Positions 18,332-26,935 of a DNA stretch of 64,000 bases are shown one piece after another. How positions within the stretch are numbered: the stretch's first letter is position 1; every line of letters begins with the position of its first letter. The notes beneath the pieces were generated by a model. The model ran no database searches, was not told the DNA's origin, and saw only the letters and a program-made list of their open reading frames with translations. The translations under genes and the position numbers were made by a program. The stretch spans positions 4,650,001-4,714,000 of the forward strand of contig NZ_CP041656.2 in NCBI RefSeq assembly GCF_007290395.2. Reading direction: 5' to 3'. Source of the DNA: Bradyrhizobium cosmicum. Its GTDB lineage: Bacteria; Pseudomonadota; Alphaproteobacteria; Rhizobiales; Xanthobacteraceae.

Positions 18332-19165
18332 ATGGCCCGGTTTGAACGCGCAGCACTCCTCAAGCGGTTTCGCGAGATGGCGAAACGCGGCGAGCCGATC
18401 GTCGGCGGCGGCGCCGGAACCGGCCTGTCGGCCAAATGCGAGGAAGCCGGCGGCGTCGATCTCATCGTCATCTACAACTCCGGCCGCTACCGCATGGCCG
18501 GCCGCGGCTCGCTCGCCGGACTGATGCCTTACGGCGACGCCAACGCCATCGTGGTTGAGATGGCGAGCGAGGTGCTGCCGGTCGTCAGCAAGACGCCGGT
18601 GCTTGCCGGCGTCAACGGCACCGACCCGTTCCGCGACATGGACGTGTTCCTTGACCAGCTCAAGGCGATCGGCTTTGCCGGCGTGCAGAACTTCCCGACC
18701 GTCGGCCTGATCGACGGCATCTTCCGCGCCAATCTCGAAGAAACCGGCATGTCCTACGCGCTGGAGATCGACATGATCGCGAAGGCACGCGAGAAGGAGC
18801 TGCTGACGACGCCCTACGTCTTCAGCGAGAAGGAGGCGGCAGCGATGGCGATCGCCGGCGCTGACATCATCGTCTGCCATCTCGGGCTCACCACCGGCGG
18901 CACGATCGGGGCCCAGACCGCCCCCAAGTTGAAGGACTGCCCCTCGCGCATCGACACCTGGGCCTCGGCGGCACTCAGCGTCAATCCCGACATTTTGGTG
19001 CTCGCCCACGGCGGCCCGATCGCGGATCCCGCAGATGCCGATTTCATCATGAAGAACACCCGTTACTGCCACGGATTCTACGGCGCCTCCTCGATGGAGC
19101 GGCTGCCAGTGGAGCGGGCTTTGACGGAACAAGTCCGCAAATTCAAGGCGATCAGCGCGCGATAA
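18332..19165 (+). CDS. Phosphoenolpyruvate-hydrolase-family TIM-barrel protein (Tm-1 partner)
   Basis: 277 aa, complete. It starts [20 protein letters not shown] and has the barrel segments [54 protein letters not shown] and [13 protein letters not shown], ending with [12 protein letters not shown]. These are the marks of the 'PEP hydrolase family / TIM-barrel signal transduction' group related to PEP mutase-like barrels. The enzymatic activity is not established for most members. It lies 3 nt after the Tm-1 domain gene in the same frame; together they reproduce the two halves of plant Tm-1. A co-enzyme or joint complex is likely (inference). Confidence 0.88.
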   Translation: MARFERAALLKRFREMAKRGEPIVGGGAGTGLSAKCEEAGGVDLIVIYNSGRYRMAGRGSLAGLMPYGDANAIVVEMASEVLPVVSKTPVLAGVNGTDPFRDMDVFLDQLKAIGFAGVQNFPTVGLIDGIFRANLEETGMSYALEIDMIAKAREKELLTTPYVFSEKEAAAMAIAGADIIVCHLGLTTGGTIGAQTAPKLKDCPSRIDTWASAALSVNPDILVLAHGGPIADPADADFIMKNTRYCHGFYGASSMERLPVERALTEQVRKFKAISAR

Positions 19166-19191
19166 CGCCTGCAAGATTGAGGGAGGGAAAC

Positions 19192-22098
19192 ATGTCAGGG
19201 ATCCTGGTCGGCGAGCTCATCCTCTGGCTGATCGTTGCTGTTATCGTGATCGTGGTTGGCGTCTACATAGTCAACTGGCTCTATCACCGGTCCTCCAAGG
19301 AAGTTTCCTTCGTCCGGACCGGCTTCCTCGGCGAACGCGTAGTGATCAACGGCGGCGCGTTCGTGCTGCCCTTCATTCACGATTACACACCCGTCAACAT
19401 GAACGTGCTGCCGATGGGCATCGTGCGATCGCGTCAGGATGCGGTGATCACCCGCGACCGCATGCGCGTCGACATCGAAGCCGACTTCTATGTTCGGGTC
19501 CAGGCCACCCGCGAAGCGGTCTCGATCGCCGCCGCAACGCTCGGCCGCCGCACCATGGAGCCGGAACAGCTCCACGCGCTGCTGGCCGGCAAGTTCATTT
19601 CCGCGATCCGCTCGGTCGCATCCGAAATGACCCTCGAAGAGATGCACGAACGACGCGGCGACTATGTCACACGCGTCAAGACCAATGCGGCCGAAGCCCT
19701 CGCCCAGAACGGTCTTGAGCTCGAATCCGTCGCGATCACCGATCTCGACCAGACCGACCTCGAATTCTTCAATCCCTCGAACCGGTTCGACGCCGAGGGC
19801 TTGACCCGGTTGATGGAAGACATCGAAGCGCGGCGCAAGCTGCGCAACGACATCGAGCAGGACTCGATGATCAAGATCCGCACCCGCAATCTGGAAGCCG
19901 AGCGTCAGGCGCTCGAAATCGAGCGCGAGAGTGAGACGGCGCGGCTGGAGCAGGAGCGCGACATCGAGATGCGCCGCGCGCTCCAGCGCACCGAGGTCGC
20001 CCGCGAGCGCGCGTTGCGCGAGACCGAGGCTGAACAGGCCCAGATTTCGGCGCGCGAGGCGATCGAACGCTCCCGCATCGCCAATGAGCAGGCGATTGCC
20101 GAGGCCCGCATCGCCGCCGAGCGCGAGACCCGGCAGAAGGAGATCGAGCGTACCCGCACTATCGAAGAGAAGGAGCTGCTGGCGCGCGAGGAGATCGAGA
20201 AGACCCGGATCGCTAACCAGCGCTCGATCGACACGACCCGCATCGCATCGGAGCGCGAGGTCCGCCAGCTTGAGATCGAGCGGATACGGACCGTCGAGGA
20301 GGCCGAGATCGCCGCCCGCGAGGCGGTCGAGAAAGCCCGGATCCAGCAAGACCGCGTCGTCACCGACGCTCGCATTGCCAATGAAGAGGAAACGCGTCGC
20401 CGCGAGATCGAGCGCACCCGTGCCGTCGACCAGGCGGAGATCGCCGCCCGCGAGGCGACCGAGAAGGCCCGCATCGCCCAGACGTTGATCGTCAATGTCG
20501 AACGCATCTCGTCCGATGAGCGTACCCGCGCGCTGGAGATTCAGCAGGTTCGCACCATCCAGGAGGCCGAGATCGAGGCGCAGCGCGCCGTCGAGGCCGC
20601 TCGCATCGCCCGCGAGCGGACGCTCGCCGCCGAGCGCATCGCCGCCGAGCAGAACACGCGGCAGCTTGAGATCGAGCGCAACCAGACCCTCGAAGTCGCC
20701 GGCATCGCCGCGCGCGAGACCACCGAAGCCTCGCGTATCGCCCAGGAAGAGCGCGTCCGCTCGCTCGAGATCGCTCGCAACCGCGCGGTCGAGGAAGCCG
20801 ACATCGCCTCCCGCGAGGCGATCGAGGCGGCCCGCATTGCCCAGGAGAAGGCGGTCGCGGCCGAGCGTATCCAGGCGGAGCGCGACACGCGTTCGCTCGA
20901 AATCGAGCGGACCGGCATCCTGGAGGCGGCCGAGCTGAAGCGGCGCGATGCCATCGAGCGCCAGCGCATCACCGTCGATCTCGCACTGGAAGCCGAACGG
21001 ATCAACTCCTCCAAGAAGCGCGAGGTGCTCAACATCGAGCAGAAAAAGGCGATCGAGATCGCGGACGAAGACCGCGTCATCGCGCTGTCCGCCAAGAAGT
21101 CCGAGCGGATCGATGCCGACCGCCAGGTCCGGCAGGCCGAGATCGTTGCCCGCAAGGAGGTCGAGACCACGGACGTCTCCCGCGAGCAGGCGCTGGAAGC
21201 CGCCCGGCTGGAACGCCGCCGTGCGATCGAGCAGCTCGAGGTCGCCCGCGTCCAGTCCCTCCAGGAGGCCGAAATCGCCTCCCACGAGGAAGTCGAACGC
21301 GCCCGCATCGCCTCCGACCGCGGCCTCGACGAGGCCCGTGTCGGCCGCGAGCGCGAACTGCGTAAGCTTGAGGTCAATCGCGAGAAGGAGGTCGAGACGG
21401 TCCTGATGGAGAAGGCCATTGCGATTCATCAGAAGTCGCTGGAGGAGTCCGCCGCCAAGGCGATGGCGGAGGAAGCGCGGATGCGCGCCACCGAAGCGAC
21501 CGAGCGCGTCATCACCGCGCGCGAAAGCGAGATCGCAAAGCGCCGGAAGACGGTCGAAGTCATGATCGCCGAAAAGCAGGCCGAGGAGACCCGGATCGCT
21601 GCAGAAGCCGAGCGTGTGCGCGCGGCCGTCGAGGCGGAGGCGCAGCGGATGCTCAACGAAGCCGAGAACGTGCTGACCGACCAGGCGCGCTACTCGCTGT
21701 TCCGCCGCAAATTGCTCGACCGCATCGAGGGCATCGTGCGCGAGAGCGTCAAGCCGATGGAGAAGATCGAGGGCATCCGCATTCTCCAGGTCGACGGCCT
21801 CAACGGCAACGGCCATGGCGGCAATGGGGGCCGCAGCGCCACCGACGAGGTGATCGACTCGGCGCTGCGCTATCGCGTGCAGGCGCCGTTGATCGATTCA
21901 CTCCTGGCCGACATAGGCGTCGAGGGCGGCAGCCTCGCCAAAATGCCGGGCCTGATCCGCGAAGCCCGCGACATGCAGGGAATCAAAGAGTCCGCCCGCA
22001 AGGGCGGTGGAGGTGGCGACAAGCCGGCCGCCTCCCCGCCTATGGCTGAGGGCGGCGGCGAACCACCGGCCGACCGCAGTTCGCGGAAGAAGAGCTGA
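19192..22098 (+). CDS. Flotillin-like SPFH/band-7 protein with giant hendecad coiled coil
   Basis: 968 aa, much longer than ordinary flotillins (~430-550 aa). There is one N-terminal membrane helix (ILWLIVAVIVIVVGVYIVNWL, ~10-30), an SPFH domain (~35-200) with EVSFVRTGFLGERVVINGG and the DRMRVDIEADFYVRV core, then an uninterrupted Glu/Arg/Ala coiled coil. Residues 285-636 divide into 32 consecutive 11-residue units starting mostly with Ile (for example IANQRSIDTTR, IASEREVRQLE), a hendecad repeat; after a 14-residue break about 8 more follow. The C-terminus (~780-968) is Gly/Pro-rich and probably disordered. The ATG at 19192 has GGGAGGGAAA upstream. It is predicted to form a membrane microdomain scaffold; in this operon it may anchor the importer or the Mo hydroxylase (inference). 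Confidence 0.88.
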   Translation: MSGILVGELILWLIVAVIVIVVGVYIVNWLYHRSSKEVSFVRTGFLGERVVINGGAFVLPFIHDYTPVNMNVLPMGIVRSRQDAVITRDRMRVDIEADFYVRVQATREAVSIAAATLGRRTMEPEQLHALLAGKFISAIRSVASEMTLEEMHERRGDYVTRVKTNAAEALAQNGLELESVAITDLDQTDLEFFNPSNRFDAEGLTRLMEDIEARRKLRNDIEQDSMIKIRTRNLEAERQALEIERESETARLEQERDIEMRRALQRTEVARERALRETEAEQAQISAREAIERSRIANEQAIAEARIAAERETRQKEIERTRTIEEKELLAREEIEKTRIANQRSIDTTRIASEREVRQLEIERIRTVEEAEIAAREAVEKARIQQDRVVTDARIANEEETRRREIERTRAVDQAEIAAREATEKARIAQTLIVNVERISSDERTRALEIQQVRTIQEAEIEAQRAVEAARIARERTLAAERIAAEQNTRQLEIERNQTLEVAGIAARETTEASRIAQEERVRSLEIARNRAVEEADIASREAIEAARIAQEKAVAAERIQAERDTRSLEIERTGILEAAELKRRDAIERQRITVDLALEAERINSSKKREVLNIEQKKAIEIADEDRVIALSAKKSERIDADRQVRQAEIVARKEVETTDVSREQALEAARLERRRAIEQLEVARVQSLQEAEIASHEEVERARIASDRGLDEARVGRERELRKLEVNREKEVETVLMEKAIAIHQKSLEESAAKAMAEEARMRATEATERVITARESEIAKRRKTVEVMIAEKQAEETRIAAEAERVRAAVEAEAQRMLNEAENVLTDQARYSLFRRKLLDRIEGIVRESVKPMEKIEGIRILQVDGLNGNGHGGNGGRSATDEVIDSALRYRVQAPLIDSLLADIGVEGGSLAKMPGLIREARDMQGIKESARKGGGGGDKPAASPPMAEGGGEPPADRSSRKKS
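20044..21099 (+). repeat. Tandem 33-bp (11-codon) repeat tract inside the flotillin-like gene
   Basis: 32 consecutive hendecads encode residues 285-636. Many are grouped into 132-bp (4 x 11 codon) higher-order units with the order IA..R / IA.ER..R.LE / IER.RT.EEAE / IAAREA.EKAR, visible at least five times. One higher-order unit (residues 516-548) has lost one hendecad, as expected from unequal recombination in register. Confidence 0.8.
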
Positions 22099-22108
22099 GG
22101 TCCGACCC

Positions 22109-22546
22109 ATGCCCCGCGTCTACGTCTCCACCGTCGTCAATGCGCGCAACGATCGCGTCTGGGCGCGCGTGCGTGACTTCAACGGCCTGCCGAACTGGCA
22201 TCCCGCGATCGCCGAAAGCCGCATCGAGGGCGGCGAGCCCTCGGACAAAATCGGATGTGTGCGCGACTTTCGCCTGCGCAACGGCGACCGCATCCGCGAG
22301 AAGCTTTTGGGCCTCTCCGATTACGACATGTTTTGCACCTATTCGATCCTGGAATCCCCGATGGGCGTCGAGAACTACGTCGCAACACTGCGGCTGACGC
22401 CCGTCACCGATGGCGACCAGACCTTTGTGGAATGGACCGCCGAGTTCGATTGCGCGCCGGAGCGGGAGACCGAACTCGTCGGCAACATCGGCGGCGGCGT
22501 GTTCCAGGGCGGCTTCGATGCCCTCAAGCGCGTGTTCGGAGGCTGA
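22109..22546 (+). CDS. SRPBCC family protein, copy 1 (CoxG-like fold)
   Basis: A 145-aa START/Bet v1-fold protein: VYVSTVVNARNDRVWARVRD, FNGLPNWHPAIAESRIEGGE, KIGCVRDFRLRNGDRIREKL, and the C-terminal helix IGGGVFQGGFDALKRVF. The ATG at 22109 lies 10 nt after the flotillin stop. It is clearly paralogous to the next gene, with shared DFNG..WHPA, SDKIGCVR and VTDGD segments. In CO-dehydrogenase operons the SRPBCC protein CoxG helps attach the enzyme to the membrane; these copies lack the CoxG C-terminal hydrophobic anchor. The role here is inferred from neighbours; ligand binding is an alternative. Confidence 0.85.
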   Translation: MPRVYVSTVVNARNDRVWARVRDFNGLPNWHPAIAESRIEGGEPSDKIGCVRDFRLRNGDRIREKLLGLSDYDMFCTYSILESPMGVENYVATLRLTPVTDGDQTFVEWTAEFDCAPERETELVGNIGGGVFQGGFDALKRVFGG

Positions 22547-22551
22547 CACCC

Positions 22552-22995
22552 GTGCCGCACATTGTCAAAAGCACGATCCTAGACGCGCCGACCGATGCGG
22601 CGTGGGCGATGCTGCGCGATTTCAACGGGCATGACCGTTGGCACCCGGCCGTCGCGACCTCCTCGATCGAGCGCGCATATGCCTCGGACAAGATCGGCTG
22701 CGTCAGGCGCTTCAAGCTGAAGGACGGCGCCGAGCTGCGCGAGCAATTGCTGGCGCTGTCCGACCTCGAACAAAGCTTCAGCTACTGCCTGCTCGATACC
22801 CCGATCCCGATGTTCAATTACGTCGCCCATGTTCGCCTGCTGCCAGTCACCGACGGCGACCGCACCTTCTGGCATTGGGAATCGCGTTTCATGACCAAGC
22901 CCGAAGACCGTGACCGCATCACCCACATGGTCGCCGAAGACATTTACCAGGCCGGGTTCGAGGCGATCCGCCGACATCTGAAGGAGGCCGCATAG
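22552..22995 (+). CDS. SRPBCC family protein, copy 2 (CoxG-like fold)
   Basis: A 147-aa paralogue of the preceding gene with a GTG start at 22552, 5 nt after its neighbour's stop. It shares AWAMLRDFNGHDRWHPAVA, ASDKIGCVRRFKLKDGAELR and LLPVTDGDRTFWHWESRF, ending in an amphipathic helix (VAEDIYQAGFEAIRRHL). No membrane anchor is present. Its stop codon touches the ATG of the Mo-hydroxylase FAD subunit, so translation is probably coupled. The tandem pair may form a heterodimer, which is unusual since one CoxG is the norm. Confidence 0.85.
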   Translation: MPHIVKSTILDAPTDAAWAMLRDFNGHDRWHPAVATSSIERAYASDKIGCVRRFKLKDGAELREQLLALSDLEQSFSYCLLDTPIPMFNYVAHVRLLPVTDGDRTFWHWESRFMTKPEDRDRITHMVAEDIYQAGFEAIRRHLKEAA

Positions 22996-23814
22996 ATGGC
23001 CGTGACCGTGAAGACCTTTACGAGCGTCAGCGAGGCGGCCGGCGCCCTGTCCTCCGACCGCACTGCCCGCTATCTCGGTGGCGGCACGCTGGTGATGCGG
23101 GCGCTGAATGAGGGCGACGTGTCGATCTCGACCGTTGTGCGCGCCCAAGACCAGGCGCTGACCCGGTTCGATGCATCCGGCCCGCGTATCACGCTCGGCG
23201 CCGGTGTCACCTTCGCGCGCGTTCTCGCCGAACGCGACCTCGGCTTCCTCCACGCCCCTGCCCGTTCGATCGGCGGGCCCGCCGTACGCAACATGGGAAC
23301 GGTCGGCGGAAACCTCTTCGCTCCGAACCCCTATGGTGATTTCACCGTCGCGCTGCTCGCGCTCGATGCCACCGTCGCCGTCCAAGGCGGCTTCGGCTCG
23401 CGTGACGTCGGAATCGAGGAGTTTCTGCAGGCGCGCGACCGGCAGTCAGGGACCTTGGTGCTGTCGATCTCGTGCACCCGCCCGGCGAGCACCGGGGCCT
23501 TCCGTTATCGCAAGATCGCGCGCATCAAGCCAAAGGGTGGCTCGGTCATCACGCTCGCTGCGCATCTGCCGATCAGCGGCGGCCGGATCGCCGGCGCCCG
23601 GATTGCGCTGGGATCGATGGCACCGACGCAAATCCGTGCCCGCGCTGCGGAACGTGCACTGGAGGGGCAGCCGCTGGATGCGGCGGCCATCGCAGCCGCT
23701 GCGTCCGCCGCGACTGAGGGAACATCGCCATCCGACAATGCGCTCGGCAGCGCCTGGTATCGCCGCGAAATCGTTGGTGTGCATCTGCGACGTCTGCTGT
23801 CCGGCCAGGAATAG
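22996..23814 (+). CDS. Mo hydroxylase FAD-binding (medium, CoxM/XdhB-type) subunit
   Basis: 272 aa, the size of a CoxM-type subunit. The FAD loop YLGGGTLVMRALNEG is near residue 30, and PARSIGGPAVRNMGTVGGNLF and PYGDFTVALLALDATV follow. The C-terminal CO-dehydrogenase flavoprotein domain is present (ARIALGSMAPTQIRARAAE). It passes electrons from the 2Fe-2S subunit to an acceptor. It starts directly at the stop of the SRPBCC gene and is followed after 6 nt by the 2Fe-2S subunit: FAD, Fe-S and Mo subunits in the usual M-S-L order. Confidence 0.93.
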   Translation: MAVTVKTFTSVSEAAGALSSDRTARYLGGGTLVMRALNEGDVSISTVVRAQDQALTRFDASGPRITLGAGVTFARVLAERDLGFLHAPARSIGGPAVRNMGTVGGNLFAPNPYGDFTVALLALDATVAVQGGFGSRDVGIEEFLQARDRQSGTLVLSISCTRPASTGAFRYRKIARIKPKGGSVITLAAHLPISGGRIAGARIALGSMAPTQIRARAAERALEGQPLDAAAIAAAASAATEGTSPSDNALGSAWYRREIVGVHLRRLLSGQE

Positions 23815-23820
23815 AGGCCC

Positions 23821-24297
23821 ATGTCCAAGATCCCCCTGCAATTTCGTCACAATGGCCGCGACGTCGCGATCTTCGTGGATGGCGGCACCAATCTGCTGGT
23901 CGCGCTGCGCGAGCTGATCGGCGACATGACGCCGAAATTCGGCTGCGGTCAGGGCGGCTGCGGCACCTGCAGTGTGCTGATCGACGGCGAACTCCACCTC
24001 TCCTGCCTGACACTGGCGGAAAGTGTAGCTGGTCGTTCCATCGAGACGCTCGACGGCATGAAGCTGGGTCCGAACCTGCATCCGCTCCAGCGCGCCTTTG
24101 CCGACAATTTTGCCGCGCAGTGCGGCTACTGCACGCCGGGCATGCTGATGGCCGCAAAAGCCCTGCTCGACCGCAATCCTTCGCCGAGCCGCGACGAGGT
24201 GATCGAGGCGATCTCCGGCAACATCTGCCGCTGCACCGGTTACGAGCCGATCATCAATGCCATCCTCGCCGCCGCCGGCGGCCGAGTCAGCGCCTAG
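23821..24297 (+). CDS. Mo hydroxylase 2Fe-2S (small, CoxS/XdhC-type) subunit
   Basis: 158 aa. The plant-type ferredoxin cluster ligands are in CGQGGCGTCSVLIDGELHLS with the fourth Cys in SCLTLAES. The second, alpha-helical cluster has CGYCTPGMLMAAKALL and NICRCTGYEPI. Both clusters are complete. It carries electrons from the molybdenum site to FAD. GAGG-type ribosome site context precedes ATG 23821. Confidence 0.95.
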   Translation: MSKIPLQFRHNGRDVAIFVDGGTNLLVALRELIGDMTPKFGCGQGGCGTCSVLIDGELHLSCLTLAESVAGRSIETLDGMKLGPNLHPLQRAFADNFAAQCGYCTPGMLMAAKALLDRNPSPSRDEVIEAISGNICRCTGYEPIINAILAAAGGRVSA

Positions 24298-24308
24298 GAA
24301 AAGCGACC

Positions 24309-25901
24309 ATGCTGGAATTGCGCAAGGACATTTTCGCCGACGAGCGCGACGACAACTTAAAGGAAATCGGCAAGGGCACCCAGCGCCAGGACATGCTCGG
24401 GCATGTCACGGGCACGTCGAGTTATTTCAACGACCACAAGCTGCAGGGCATGCTGCACCTGAAGGTCGTGCGCTCGACGCAGGCGCACGCCAGGATTCGC
24501 GGCATCGACACCACAGAGGCGGAGCGATCGGCAGGCGTACGCCGGATCATCCGCGGCGCCGACGTGCCTGTGAATCTCAACACGCTGCTGAGCTTGATCA
24601 ATTTCGGCAAGGACGACGAGCCGTCGTTGGCGGTCGACAAAGTCCGCTACAAGGGCGAGCCCATCGTCGCCATCGTCGCCGACAGCGAGCGCGAGGCCTT
24701 TGAGGCGATCGCGAAGGTCAAGGTCGATTATGAACCGCTGCCAGCCGTGTTCGATGTCGAGGATGCGCTCAAGCCGGGCGCGCCCGTGGTCAACGAGACG
24801 TATCCCAAGAACACGTTCACTTATCACGAGACCTACGACCACCAGAGGCTTCGCTTCGGCGATGTCGACGCGGCGCTCGCGACTGCCGACCATGTGCTCG
24901 AACAGCGCTACCAAATGTCGCCGATCGAGCATGCGCCGACCGAAACCAACGGCGCGATCGCAGCCCCTGACACCAATGGCCGCTATGTGGTCTACACTTC
25001 GACGCAGGCGCTGTTCTTCTCGGTCGACACCTGCGCCAAGATTCTGGACATGCCGTCCAACACCTTCCACTTCATCGGCGGCACGGTCGGGGGCGGCTTT
25101 GGCGGCAAGGTCGATACGCTGACCGAGCCGCTCGCGATCCTCGGCGCGATGCTGACCGGGCGGCCCGTGCGCTACGTGTTCGGCCGCGAGGAGGAGATGC
25201 AGTATGGGCCGCCGCGCGGCGCCGAGCGCATCTTCATCAAGGACGGCGTGATGCGCGACGGCCGCGTCGTCGCGCGCAAGATCCGCTGCTATTTCGACAG
25301 CGGCGCCTATACGCGGCTGTCCAGCTATGCTGCCGTGAAATGCGCCGCGCATTTGCCGGGCCCCTACACCATCCCCAACGTCTATGGCGACGTCTATTGC
25401 GTATTCACCAACCGCACTCCGGCTACCGCCATGCGCGGTTTTGGCGTCACCGCGATGGATTTTGCGATCGAGTGCCAGATGGACAAGCTGGCGCATCTCG
25501 TGGGCATGGATCCGATGGAGTTCAGGATCCTCAACGCCTATCGCGATGGCGACATGAAGGCGCATCGACGCGAGGCCAAGAACACGGCCCTGATCGAGTG
25601 CGTTCAGGTGGCCGCGGAGAAGGCAAAGTGGCCACTCCGCGAGGAGTTCAAACGCGCCTCTTCACGCAAGGATGGCGGCGGCACCCGGGCCATCATTCCG
25701 TCGACGCCGACGGATTCGTCGCGCGCAAGGTCCACCACTCCGGCGCAGCAGCGCACCAGCTACGACCGGCTTCCGCCCGCCGTCACCCGCGAACCGCCGC
25801 GCGAGCCGCCACCACCGGCTCCGCCGCCCTCGCCGCGGCCGGCCGCGCCCTCGCATGGCGCGACCCGTTTCTCCTCCGTCTTTGGCACCAGGAGGCGCTA
25901 G
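24309..25901 (+). CDS. Mo hydroxylase large subunit, N-terminal half (CoxL/XdhA-type)
   Basis: 530 aa covering the a/b hammerhead (KGTQRQDMLGHVTGTSSYF) and the first molybdopterin-binding domain (HFIGGTVGGGFGGKVD, VRYVFGREEEMQYGPPRG). The active-site loop reads TAMRGFG (about 373-379), not AYRCSFR, so it is not a form I CO dehydrogenase; it resembles xanthine dehydrogenase-type loops. The last ~75 residues are a Ser/Thr/Pro-rich low-complexity tail (REPPREPPPPAPPPSPRP) ending GTRRR. The TAG stop is immediately followed in the same frame by the ATG of the C-terminal half. The split lies between the two Mo-cofactor domains. I think it is a natural two-chain subunit, but a recent nonsense mutation in a one-chain gene cannot be excluded. 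Confidence 0.88.
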   Translation: MLELRKDIFADERDDNLKEIGKGTQRQDMLGHVTGTSSYFNDHKLQGMLHLKVVRSTQAHARIRGIDTTEAERSAGVRRIIRGADVPVNLNTLLSLINFGKDDEPSLAVDKVRYKGEPIVAIVADSEREAFEAIAKVKVDYEPLPAVFDVEDALKPGAPVVNETYPKNTFTYHETYDHQRLRFGDVDAALATADHVLEQRYQMSPIEHAPTETNGAIAAPDTNGRYVVYTSTQALFFSVDTCAKILDMPSNTFHFIGGTVGGGFGGKVDTLTEPLAILGAMLTGRPVRYVFGREEEMQYGPPRGAERIFIKDGVMRDGRVVARKIRCYFDSGAYTRLSSYAAVKCAAHLPGPYTIPNVYGDVYCVFTNRTPATAMRGFGVTAMDFAIECQMDKLAHLVGMDPMEFRILNAYRDGDMKAHRREAKNTALIECVQVAAEKAKWPLREEFKRASSRKDGGGTRAIIPSTPTDSSRARSTTPAQQRTSYDRLPPAVTREPPREPPPPAPPPSPRPAAPSHGATRFSSVFGTRRR

Positions 25902-26924
25902 ATGGCCCGGCACCGCGGACGCGGCATCGCGTCGATCAACTATCCCATCGGCATGAATCTCGGCGGTGACCCCAGCCAGGCGCTGGTACATTCCAATCCG
26001 AGCGGCAAGTTCACAGTGGCGCTGTCGTCGATCGATCTCGGACAGGGCATGAAGTCAGTCACGCGGCAGATCTGCGCGGAGACGCTGGGCGTGCCGGTCG
26101 AGGACGTCTATGTCGACACGGCGGATTCCGACACCGGTCCGCATTGCATGGGCTCTTTCGCCTCTCGTGGCACGCATCGCGTCGGCAACGCCGTGATGGC
26201 GGCCGCCCGCGAGGCGCGCGGCGTCATGATGGAGGCGGCTGCCGAGGAGCTGGAGGTCAACGCCGCCGACCTCGATACAGACGGGCGCGGTAACATCCAC
26301 GTCAAGGGCGCGCCGCATCGCTCGATCTCGACCAAGGACGTCGCGATTGCCGCCCAGTTCAAGCAGGGCAAGACCATCTCCGGCCGCGGTATCTTCCTGG
26401 TGCCGCTCTCCGAGGTGAATCCGGAGACCGGCGAGATGTCGCCCGCCACTTGCTATGCCCATGCCTGTCTCGTCGCCGAGGTCGATGTTGACGACGAGAC
26501 CGGCGAGGTTGCGATGGTGCGGATGGACTCGGCCTATGAGCTCGGCCGCGCGCTCAACCCACGTCTGGTCGAGCAGCAGCTTGTCGGTGGCGCCTGGATG
26601 GGCGTCAGCCACGCGCTCTATGAGACGCCGGAGCCTTATTATCCCGAGCCCGTGCATGGCCCGCGTGACTTCGTCGAATATCTGATGCCCGGGCCGGGCG
26701 ACATCTGCCCGCACGATATCGCCGTGCTGGAGCGCCCTGCCCCCGACGGCCCGTTCGGCGCCAAGGGCCCCGGCGAGATGTGCGCCAACCCCGTGCTGCC
26801 GGCCGTGGCCAATGCGATCTTCAACGCAGTCGGCGTGCGCATCGACGATCTGCCGATCACCCCGGAAAAGGTGCTGCGTGCGATCAAGGCCCAGGGCGGC
26901 GCGCGGCCGCAGCCGCGGCGCTAG
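25902..26924 (+). CDS. Mo hydroxylase large subunit, C-terminal half
   Basis: 340 aa, supplying the second molybdopterin-binding domain: RGRGIASINYPIGMNLGG, SSIDLGQGMKSVTRQI, and DTGPHCMGSFASRGTHRVGN. The conserved catalytic glutamate is in GPFGAKGPGEMCANP (E292). It directly abuts the N-terminal half (TAG-ATG) in the same frame; both are needed for an active site. Together with the FAD and Fe-S subunits this makes a complete enzyme that would insert oxygen from water into an aromatic or heterocyclic C-H or an aldehyde. The substrate is unknown. The maturation gene CoxD-like follows after 11 nt. Confidence 0.88.
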   Translation: MARHRGRGIASINYPIGMNLGGDPSQALVHSNPSGKFTVALSSIDLGQGMKSVTRQICAETLGVPVEDVYVDTADSDTGPHCMGSFASRGTHRVGNAVMAAAREARGVMMEAAAEELEVNAADLDTDGRGNIHVKGAPHRSISTKDVAIAAQFKQGKTISGRGIFLVPLSEVNPETGEMSPATCYAHACLVAEVDVDDETGEVAMVRMDSAYELGRALNPRLVEQQLVGGAWMGVSHALYETPEPYYPEPVHGPRDFVEYLMPGPGDICPHDIAVLERPAPDGPFGAKGPGEMCANPVLPAVANAIFNAVGVRIDDLPITPEKVLRAIKAQGGARPQPRR

Positions 26925-26935
26925 AGGTTTGGTTC

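Noticed and set aside
20044..21099. CRISPR-like or satellite array
   Set aside because: The 33/132-bp periodicity is in-frame protein repeat with diverged units and no unique spacers.
19195..21816. 873-aa - strand ORF opposite the flotillin-like gene
   Set aside because: Long only because the repeated sense strand lacks stops in that frame; the Leu/Gly/Asp periodic sequence is an antisense image of the hendecads.
24357..25565. 402-aa - strand ORF in the Mo-hydroxylase region
   Set aside because: Antisense shadow; the sense frame has clear domain motifs and good starts.
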